A program made the position numbers and the translations under genes. A DNA stretch of 64,000 nucleotides. It comes from Oceanimonas sp052119705. Its GTDB lineage: Bacteria; Pseudomonadota; Gammaproteobacteria; Enterobacterales; Aeromonadaceae. This document shows positions 51,276-57,857 of this stretch, piece by piece. The stretch is from positions 1-64,000 of the forward strand of contig NZ_JBGQOP010000011.1 in NCBI RefSeq assembly GCF_052119705.1, written 5' to 3'. How positions within the stretch are numbered: the stretch's first letter is position 1; every line of letters starts with the position of its first letter. The notes beneath the pieces were generated by a model. The model was not told where the DNA came from, made no database searches, and saw only the letters and a list, made by a program, of their open reading frames with translations.

Positions 51276-53933
51276 CTATATTTTCGCCTGACGCTTTTGT
51301 TTTAACTGATACAGCAGCTCCAAGGCTTGGCGCGGTGTGAGCTCATCTGGCTCTATTTCATCGAGCAGTAATAAGGCCGCATCAAGCGGTTGGTCAAGCT
51401 TGTCGACAACGGGCTCTTCAAATAGCGGCAAAGAACCCTGTACCTCTTGGCGCTCGGTGTTGCCAGAAGGCTTAGACTTACTTGGCTTTTTAGCCGTGCC
51501 TGCACGCTTAGCCTGCTCAGTGGCGGCTAATAATTGGCCGGTTTCCAGCTCGCTGAGTTTAGTGCGCGCCAGTGCTAATACCGGCTTGGGCACGCCCGCC
51601 AACGCCGCCACTTGCAGGCCATAAGAGCGACTGGCAGCACCTTCTTGCACGCTGTGCATAAAGGCGATGGTATCGTCGTGCTCAAGTGCGTCTAAGTGCA
51701 CGTTGGCCACCGCCGACCACAGGCCGGCCAGCTCGGTGAGCTCAAAGTAGTGGGTAGCAAACAAGGTATAGGCATGCAGCTGATTGGCCAACGCATCGGC
51801 ACAGGCCCAAGCTAATGCCAAACCATCATAAGTGCTGGTGCCGCGGCCAATTTCATCCATCAACACCAAGCTGTGGCCGGTGGCATTATTTAAGATATTG
51901 GCGGTCTCGGTCATTTCCACCATAAAGGTGGAGCGGCCCGAGGCAAGATCGTCCGAGGCGCCGATACGGGTAAATATACGGTCAATCTTACCGATGCGCG
52001 CACTCTCTGCCGGCACAAACGAACCCATATACGCCATCAACACGATCAGCGCGGTTTGGCGCATATAGGTCGACTTACCGCCCATGTTGGGGCCTGTGAT
52101 CAGCAACATCTTGCGCTGCTCAGACATGTTAAGCGGGTTGGCAATAAAGGGCTCGCTCATCACCTGCTCCACCACCGGATGACGACCAGCTTCGATATCG
52201 ATCAGTTCGTCCTCGGTCAGAGTAGGGCGACAATAATTTAAGTTGTCGGCGCGCTCCGCCAAATTGGCAAACACGTCTAATTCTGCCAGCGCACCTGCGC
52301 TGCGCTGTAGCGGCTGCAGTTGCGCTAATAACGTATCCAGCAGCGCTTCGTAGAGTTTTTTCTCTAACGCTAAGCCTTTGCCTTGGGCGTTTAGTACCTT
52401 GTCTTCGTACTCTTTTAGCTCGGGAATAATAAAGCGTTCGTTATTCTTTAGCGTTTGGCGGCGCACATAATGCAGCGGCACTTGGTCGGCGCTGGCGCGG
52501 CTCACCTCAATATAAAAACCGTGCACTCGGTTATAGGCGACTTTAAGCGTCGAAATACCGGTGGCGGCTTTTTCTCGCGCCTCCAAGGCTTCTAAATAGC
52601 GATGGGCACCGGCGGCCAATTCCCGCAGCTCATCCAGTTCGGCGTTATAGCCATCACGAATAACGCCACCATCGCGGATCAGCACAGGTGGTGTATCCAC
52701 CACAGCTATCTCTAATAACTCGGCCAATTCCGGATATTGACCAATGGTGGCGGCCAGCGCCGTTAGGCATGCGCCATTGGCGTCTGCTAGTTGTTGCTGG
52801 ATCTCTGGCAGCGCCTGCAAGGCCGAACGCAAGCGACTTAAGTCTCGCGGCCGCGCCGAGCGCAGTGCTAAACGCGCCAAGCCACGTTCCATATCACCTA
52901 CTTGGCGCAATGGCGAGCGTAAGCCCTCATAGCGGCCTTGGTCGATCAGCAAGGCGATGCTGTCTTGGCGACGAGTGAGTGCCTCCAAGTTACGACTGGG
53001 CTGATGGATCCAGCGCTTTAGTAAACGACTGCCCATGGGGGTGGCGGTATTATCTAACACTTCGGCCAGCGTATTTTCCACCGTACCCGATAAATTTAGT
53101 GTCAGCTCTAGATTGCGCCGCGTAGCCGCATCCATCACCACCATGTCTTGGCTGCGCTCCAGACTAATGCGGTTAATGTGTGGCATGGCGGTGCGCTGGG
53201 TATCTTTCACGTATTGCAGCACGCAGCCGGCGGCACAGAGCGCCGTGCTGGCCTGCTCCACACCAAAGCCAATTAAGTCACGGGTACCAAACTGCTGGCA
53301 TAACAGGGTGCGTGCCGTATCTAAATCAAATTCCCATTCTGGGCGACGGCGTAAACTCTTGCGCCCTTCAATGGCGGCAAAATAAGCAAAACTTTCTGGA
53401 TATAACAGCTCGGCAGGTTGCGTGCGTTGCAACTCGGCGGTGAGCGCTTCTTCCGTAGCAAATTGATTTAATACGAAGCGGCCCGTGCTTACGTCCAGCA
53501 TGGCATAGCCAAACTGCTGACCATCATGAAAAATGGCCGCCAAGCAATTATCTTGGCGCTCCACCAACAGCGCCTCATCCGACAAGGTGCCCGGCGTAAT
53601 AATGCGTACCACTTGGCGCTCCATCGGGCCTTTAGTGGCTCCCGGATCGCCAATTTGCTCACAAATGGCCACCGACTCGCCCATCTGTACCAAGCGCGCT
53701 AAATAGTTCTCAGCCGCATGGTGCGGCACGCCTGCCATGGGGATGGCATTACCGCCAGACTTGCCGCGTTGGGTCAGGGAAATATCCAATAAACGCGAGG
53801 CTTTTTTAGCATCATCAAAAAACAATTCATAAAAATCGCCCATGCGATAAAACATCAATACATCTGGATGTTGCGCCTTCAAGGCAAGGTATTGCACCAT
53901 CATGGGCGTATGGGGAGAGTTGTCTTGATTCAT
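51276..53933 (-). CDS. mutS: DNA mismatch repair protein MutS
   Basis: MutS recognises mismatches and recruits MutL. The 885-residue protein has the N-terminal mismatch-binding Phe-x-Glu (FYRMGDFYELF), connector, clamp and ATPase with Walker A GPNMGGKST (Lys620, the E. coli number), Walker B LVLMDEIGRGTST and the FATHY motif. The C-terminal tail continues past the ATPase with the dimerising segment. It is convergent with rpoS. The DNA after the start is repeat-rich and leads into an accessory interval rather than directly to recA. Confidence 0.98.
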   Translation of the reverse strand: MNQDNSPHTPMMVQYLALKAQHPDVLMFYRMGDFYELFFDDAKKASRLLDISLTQRGKSGGNAIPMAGVPHHAAENYLARLVQMGESVAICEQIGDPGATKGPMERQVVRIITPGTLSDEALLVERQDNCLAAIFHDGQQFGYAMLDVSTGRFVLNQFATEEALTAELQRTQPAELLYPESFAYFAAIEGRKSLRRRPEWEFDLDTARTLLCQQFGTRDLIGFGVEQASTALCAAGCVLQYVKDTQRTAMPHINRISLERSQDMVVMDAATRRNLELTLNLSGTVENTLAEVLDNTATPMGSRLLKRWIHQPSRNLEALTRRQDSIALLIDQGRYEGLRSPLRQVGDMERGLARLALRSARPRDLSRLRSALQALPEIQQQLADANGACLTALAATIGQYPELAELLEIAVVDTPPVLIRDGGVIRDGYNAELDELRELAAGAHRYLEALEAREKAATGISTLKVAYNRVHGFYIEVSRASADQVPLHYVRRQTLKNNERFIIPELKEYEDKVLNAQGKGLALEKKLYEALLDTLLAQLQPLQRSAGALAELDVFANLAERADNLNYCRPTLTEDELIDIEAGRHPVVEQVMSEPFIANPLNMSEQRKMLLITGPNMGGKSTYMRQTALIVLMAYMGSFVPAESARIGKIDRIFTRIGASDDLASGRSTFMVEMTETANILNNATGHSLVLMDEIGRGTSTYDGLALAWACADALANQLHAYTLFATHYFELTELAGLWSAVANVHLDALEHDDTIAFMHSVQEGAASRSYGLQVAALAGVPKPVLALARTKLSELETGQLLAATEQAKRAGTAKKPSKSKPSGNTERQEVQGSLPLFEEPVVDKLDQPLDAALLLLDEIEPDELTPRQALELLYQLKQKRQAKI

Positions 53934-54058
53934 ATTAAAATCAATGCCTTATATCTTTATGAAACTGATGATGAAGCCAAGCGCTGGCAAGCGAACGCTC
54001 AGCCAAAACTTGAGGCGGCATTGTACCAGCAACTGGGTTTTAAGGCATATTGCTTGAG

Positions 54059-54240
54059 TGCAGCGCCAAGCGCCCAGCACCAAGGTAGAGCTAAGCAGAG
54101 CAGAGCAACCCCTTTTTGCCACGCCTCTTTATTGCGAGAAGCACGGAGCGCACGGAAAAATAGTGATTAAATCTGAAAGAGATCTTGATGATAAGGGCTC
54201 ACCTTCGGCAGCGGTAAGCCGTCGGCTTTAAGCGATCAGC
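54059..54240. repeat. Cluster of fragments of three intergenic repeat families
   Basis: GCGCCAAGCGCCCAGCACCA belongs to the GGCGCTGGGCGCTTGG family, the following TTTTTGCCACG...GCACGGAGCGCACGGAA to the CCACGGAATACACGGA family, and GCGGTAAGCCGTCGG with GATCAGCTAAGG to the TAAGCCGTCAGC family. Three families abut each other within 180 bp. Confidence 0.65.
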
Positions 54241-54288
54241 TAAGGATAAAACCAATGCCGGCGCCTAACTTTATATATTGCTTTGCGG

Positions 54289-54327
54289 TAGTCGCGCGCT
54301 TTAGCCGCGAAATCCGGCAGCGCCGGA
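54289..54327 (-). repeat. Two-hairpin unit, minus strand copy
   Basis: On the minus strand, TCCGGC-GCT-GCCGGA (complement of 54313-54327) is followed by TT, then TCGCG with the 9-nt loop GCTAAAGCG and CGCGA, then CTACC. It has the same plan (3-nt loop hairpin, 9-nt loop hairpin, CTAC) as the units at 20024-20062, 56457-56496 and 56511-56551, with different stem sequences. Confidence 0.75.
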
Positions 54328-54563
54328 TCAGGTTTAGATTACTTACAAATAGTCGGGTCACTAACCACCCGTAGCGAATTACATTTCGGGCATATAAGAC
54401 CCAGTTTTATTATTCTAGTGAATCTGTGCTCACAGCTTTTGCATATAAAAAGTACGGCGGGCCGGGGAAGAGTCCAGATATAGCTATTTCCTTTTGAGCA
54501 CTAATCTACCATTAGATTGTTCAGCTACCTTGTAGCCTCTCAGTGAGTTAAGTGCGCCAACGC

Positions 54564-54597
54564 CACTCGCTGCTACCGCAATAGGTAGCAGCGAGTG
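54564..54597. other. 14-bp perfect hairpin downstream of the secreted-protein gene
   Basis: CACTCGCTGCTACC and GGTAGCAGCGAGTG form a perfect 14-bp stem with loop GCAATA, 25 bp past the stop codon of the minus-strand gene. No T-run follows on either strand, so it is not a canonical terminator; it may be a mRNA 3' stabiliser, a protein-binding site or a mobile-element remnant. Confidence 0.85.
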
Positions 54598-54622
54598 AAA
54601 CAAGGACTAATCGGCTAGTGGG

Positions 54623-55300
54623 TTATTGCTTGTACAAGCGATATGCGCTGTGATCCCATGCCCATTTTTCGTCGGGGTTGCCTGGGAAGTTCATAAAAAT
54701 ATCTTCACCTTTAGTGGTGATCTCGGGTATGTCGCTGCAAGTGCCAAACGTTGGAGTGACTAATGGCTGTGCATCGTGTCGAGCGATCACCAACATATAC
54801 TCAGCAGGGCAGGCAGTACCGCCGCTACCAAGCTGGATTAGCGCAACTTTACCATTACTGGTCGTGAATTCTTTATCGATACTGGCGGTGTAATAATCAT
54901 TGACGCTGCTAATAGTCTGGCCATCTAGTTGAATGCGTATCACATCATCGTATTCATTCTTGTCGATAGTAAACTCGAGCGCTGCTTTAGCTGCTTGTGC
55001 TGCAAATTTAGGCGAAAAATACACACTGCCATCACTGTAAGTAACAGTCGCACCATTCAAACTTACCTGCTGGCCGCTCTTGCCGGTCAGGTTTTCATCA
55101 ACCTCAGTATCAGACCATAGCTGCACCACGGTGCCATCAGCGGTGGTTACCCAATACTTCATGCTGGCGTAACCCAGCTCGCCTTGCAGTGTGCCTGGCA
55201 CTTTTGCTTCTAGCTCTAGGCCTTGAGAAAAAGCGGGTGCAGCCAGTAAAGCCGCACTAAGTATTAACGGCGTGATAAATGTGCTCAGTTTCTTATTCAT
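54623..55300 (-). CDS. Secreted protein of unknown function
   Basis: The 225-residue protein has a Sec signal peptide (MNKKLSTFITPLILSAALLA, cleavage near PAFS-Q) and a mature beta-rich, acidic domain. Two cysteines in GGTACPAEYMLV and FGTCSDIPEIT lie about 30 residues apart and could form a disulphide; CPAxY...FGTCSD resembles a motif I associate with conserved periplasmic proteins of unknown role. No catalytic motif is recognised. It is a single gene on the minus strand in the accessory interval between mutS and recA. Confidence 0.8.
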   Translation of the reverse strand: MNKKLSTFITPLILSAALLAAPAFSQGLELEAKVPGTLQGELGYASMKYWVTTADGTVVQLWSDTEVDENLTGKSGQQVSLNGATVTYSDGSVYFSPKFAAQAAKAALEFTIDKNEYDDVIRIQLDGQTISSVNDYYTASIDKEFTTSNGKVALIQLGSGGTACPAEYMLVIARHDAQPLVTPTFGTCSDIPEITTKGEDIFMNFPGNPDEKWAWDHSAYRLYKQ

Positions 55301-55649
55301 GTTTATCCCTTGTTATTGATGGCTGAGCCTAACGTATGCAAAGCATCTTCGATGCATAATTAGAGAGAGCACGGTTTTAGACTGCCTGACCATTATCTTG
55401 CTGACTTTATAAATATCAGTATAAAAAACTCAGGCGGTAATTCATGTCGCCTTTTTACATTTAGTGTTTGCTACTATGCCAAATTTTTAATATGCCCTCT
55501 AGCTACTAGACTGCATTATGCGACTATAGATATGAAATTTGAGAATCTAGATCATTAGAAGCTGTTTTAGGTTGTTTTTTAAGCTTATAAATAGATTTGG
55601 TGTTGTGGTTCTCTGTTATGTTGGTGCGGAATTGTTATGGGGAACATAA
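55301..55649. other. 349-bp AT-rich divergent intergenic region
   Basis: This AT-rich region separates the secreted-protein gene and the HEPN gene and should hold both promoters. No repeat-family member, regulator site or small gene was recognised here. Confidence 0.6.
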
Positions 55650-55717
55650 ATGGAAAACTTTAAAAGCTTAAAAAATCGTCACGGGCTGAGCGAGGGAATT
55701 ATCCCGATGGTTTAGGA
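55650..55717 (+). other. Displaced 5' end of the HEPN gene (frameshift at an A-run)
   Basis: ATG 55650 has a GGGGA ribosome site 8 bp upstream and encodes MENFKSLKN, then runs to a stop after 21 codons. The HEPN frame is open from 55664 and, read in from the A-run at 55670-55675, encodes KKSSRAERGNYPDGLGLRVH, which continues into the annotated HEPN ORF. One extra A in that run (six A) would join the two into a single ORF from 55650. The junction has the heptamer A AAA AAT, compatible with -1 slippage. Confidence 0.65.
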
Positions 55718-56320
55718 TTGCGGGTGCACAGGGCGTTAAGTTGGTTGGACAGGGCGGAGCAAAGTGAAGACCAAGATGGCCGCTTTATTTTTCTGTGGAT
55801 TGCCTTTAATGCCGCTTATGCTAATGAGCTGGGTGAACAGCGTGTGTTTGAAGGTGAGCGTTTTAATCGCTATTTAGAAAAGCTTGTGAATTTAGATACC
55901 GAACAGCAATTATACAGCCTAGTGTGGAAGCGTTATTCTGGGGCGATTCGGGTGCTGCTGGATAACATTTATGTGTATCAGCCGTTTTGGGATCACTCCA
56001 ATGGCTTGGCATCTGGTGACGAGTGGCAATCGCGTTTTGCTGCGGCTAAAAGTGCAGCCAACGTGGCGCTAGCCAGTGAAAATACCTCTTTGGTATTAAG
56101 CGTGGTATTCAATCGACTTTATACCTTACGTAATCAGCTGATCCACGGCGGTGCTACTTGGAACAGCAGTATAAATCGCCAGCAACTGAAAGATGCTAAT
56201 GCCATTTTGGGTGATGTGGTGCCCATGATTATCGGCATTATGATGGATAATGCCGATGCACTGTGGGGCGATGCCAGTTATCCGCCCGTATTAGATACCA
56301 GCCGTTTAAGTGCTGTGTGA
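55718..56320 (+). CDS. HEPN-domain protein (Apea-like), 5' end frameshifted
   Basis: The 200-residue helical protein has an N-terminal FIFLWIAFNAAYAN segment and a C-terminal LRNQLIHGG with the HEPN signature R138-N-xxx-H143, as in HEPN RNases of toxin and defence systems (Apea-like subgroup). The in-frame TTG at 55718 is a weak start with no ribosome site; the likely original start is ATG 55650, one frame away (separate entry). The gene is therefore either expressed by frameshifting, truncated, or affected by a sequencing error. It is convergent with the WYL regulator gene. RNase activity is inferred from the motif only. Confidence 0.75.
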   Translation: MRVHRALSWLDRAEQSEDQDGRFIFLWIAFNAAYANELGEQRVFEGERFNRYLEKLVNLDTEQQLYSLVWKRYSGAIRVLLDNIYVYQPFWDHSNGLASGDEWQSRFAAAKSAANVALASENTSLVLSVVFNRLYTLRNQLIHGGATWNSSINRQQLKDANAILGDVVPMIIGIMMDNADALWGDASYPPVLDTSRLSAV

Positions 56321-56335
56321 GTTTTTAGGTTCTAA

Positions 56336-56560
56336 GGGCAGCGCAGAGCGCCCAGCTTAAAGAAAAACATCAAACACTAGAGCGAGATCCTGAAGTAAGT
56401 TCAGGAAGACGGCTGGCCCTTCGAGGAGCTGTAAGCCGTCAGTTAAAGAAAAACAATCTTGCTTCGCAAGACCCACAGCTAAAGCGTGGGACTACAGAAA
56501 ACACTGCAGGATATTGCTACGCAACATTGCACAGCTGAAGCAGTGCCTACAGAAAACACC
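56336..56560. repeat. Dense intergenic repeat cluster with two-hairpin units
   Basis: Reading left to right: GCGCAGAGCGCCCAGC (56341-56356); hairpin TCCTGAA-GTAAG-TTCAGGA (56388-56406); GAGCTGTAAGCCGTCAG (56426-56442); a two-hairpin unit (56457-56496: TCTTGC-TTC-GCAAGA then CCCAC, 9-nt loop, GTGGG, then ACTACA); and a second, diverged copy (56511-56551: TTGC-TAC-GCAA, then GCAC/GTGC, then CTACAG). The copies are 55 bp apart and about 49 bp long. Confidence 0.8.
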
Positions 56561-56640
56561 GCGCAGCTACACAGGCATTAAGAATGCAAGGTGGGTGTTG
56601 TGGTTTGCTTGTCCTCTTTACCCTTCACCGTTTTTAATCT

Positions 56641-57678
56641 TTAGCTTGGCGCTGGGCGCTGGGCGCTCGGCGCTGATTGATACTGCTCCACCATCTTCTG
56701 CGCCTGCTCTATGATAGCTTCGCGCCAAGTGCTGGGTTGCAGCACTTGAATGCGGGCGCCAAAGCCCATGATCCACCATTGGGTTTGTTGATCGTTAGGC
56801 ACTGTGGCGGTGAGCGTGACCCAGCCGTTGGCGTCGGGTTCAGATAACTGCTGCTGTTGGCTAATCGGGGTTTCCGTTAATAGCCAGGCGATGGCTTTGT
56901 CTATGTTGGCGACTAGCTGCACGTGCTGTTGGTCCAGCGGATAACCGAAGGCGCCTTCGGCTATATAAGCCTCCACGCTAAAGTCGGGGTGGCTGCGATA
57001 CGTGCTTAGGCTTTCTTTTAGATCTTGAATACGATGCAGCGCAAATTGGCGAATATCGTCATACTCATTTACGGTCGCCAATAAATAGCTGACGCTGTGG
57101 CGTACCACTAATCCTTGGGGATGCAAAATAAAGGGTTTTACCTCGCCTTGTTGGCGGCTTAAATACTGCACGGCTATGGCTTGGCGGTTTAACAGTGCGT
57201 CGCTCACCCCTTGCCAAATATGCGGCAAGATGGCGGCGGGTAATAAGGCTTTGCCATTAGGAATGGCGCGCACTTGGCGGGCCCAGCTGGCGTAACCGTT
57301 GGTTTGCAGGCCATCGAGAAACTTACGGGCCTCGTCAAACTGCGGGCTAAGGCGGTCGATGGCAATTTGGGGCAATAGGCTTTTTAAGTACTCTTCCGCC
57401 AAGACCAAAGTGAGTGCCGTGGCGGTGTCGAGCGCCGGTAAATTGCTTTTATAACCGGCATCAAATGACCAGCGATAAGGGCGTTCTTTATCGTCACACT
57501 TTAGCGGAAAGTGCAGCGACATCTTGTCGAGATCCCGTTGAATAGAGCGCAGGTTGACGTGAAAACCGCGATCCGCCAGCAAATCGCGCAGCGTGGTGGT
57601 GGCCTTGAACTGCGGCGCCCGCGGGATCAGCTGTAACATAGTGATATAGCGAATCAGCGTGTCGTGTTGCGTTGCCAT
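56641..57678 (-). CDS. WYL-domain transcriptional regulator
   Basis: The 345-residue protein has an N-terminal helix-turn-helix (about 5-70, ATTTLRDLLADRGFHVNLRS then IQRDLDKM), a WYL domain (about 160-225, FILHPQGLVVRHSVSYLLAT; the W of the triad is replaced) and a C-terminal WCX-type extension. Such proteins are ligand-sensing regulators frequently found beside defence or DNA-damage genes. The last ten residues (APSAQRPAPS) and the stop are encoded by a copy of the GGCGCTGGGCGCTCGG intergenic repeat, so the true C-terminus may be shorter in relatives. It is 179 bp downstream of, and co-directional with, the tandem AAA+ gene, and probably regulates it (inference). Confidence 0.88.
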   Translation of the reverse strand: MATQHDTLIRYITMLQLIPRAPQFKATTTLRDLLADRGFHVNLRSIQRDLDKMSLHFPLKCDDKERPYRWSFDAGYKSNLPALDTATALTLVLAEEYLKSLLPQIAIDRLSPQFDEARKFLDGLQTNGYASWARQVRAIPNGKALLPAAILPHIWQGVSDALLNRQAIAVQYLSRQQGEVKPFILHPQGLVVRHSVSYLLATVNEYDDIRQFALHRIQDLKESLSTYRSHPDFSVEAYIAEGAFGYPLDQQHVQLVANIDKAIAWLLTETPISQQQQLSEPDANGWVTLTATVPNDQQTQWWIMGFGARIQVLQPSTWREAIIEQAQKMVEQYQSAPSAQRPAPS

Positions 57679-57713
57679 GGTGTTCCTTGGTGGAGGTCTG
57701 AAAAATACAGCGG

Positions 57714-57857
57714 TACGTTATACGCTTTACGCCATACGTTAAAGCAAACTCAAAGTGGTCGCAGAGCGACCCGATCTGCATTCCCACGCAGAGCATGAGA
57801 ACGAGGTAAACACCGATCTGTGTTTGGCTTGTCCTCTTTACTCTTCACCCTTCACCC
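57714..57857. repeat. Repeat-filled gap between the AAA+ and WYL genes
   Basis: Three elements lie here: GCGGTACGTTATACGCTTTA with CGCCATACGTTAAAGC after it (57714-57745), a TTCCCACGCAGAGCATGAGA hairpin (57781-57805) resembling widespread extragenic palindromes of the CCCACGC...GCGTGGG type, and TCCTCTTTACTCTTCACCCT (57831-57850) of the G/A-rich family. Confidence 0.65.

Larger units (their letters stand above)
53934..54622. other. 689-bp intergenic region between mutS and a secreted-protein gene
   Basis: Within this stretch lie pieces of several repeat families: GCGCCAAGCGCCCAGCACCA (54063-54082), TGCCACGCC...GCGCACGGAAAAA with TCTGAAAGAGATCT (54115-54190), GCGGTAAGCCGTCGGCTTTA (54212-54231), a two-hairpin unit on the minus strand (54289-54327) and a strong hairpin (54564-54597). 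A 100-codon plus-strand ORF starting inside mutS looks spurious. The mutS promoter must lie close to 53934-54000. Confidence 0.65.

Noticed and set aside
53868..54170. 100-codon plus-strand ORF overlapping the mutS 5' end
   Set aside because: It starts antisense inside mutS, runs through three repeat-family fragments and has no ribosome site or recognisable domain.
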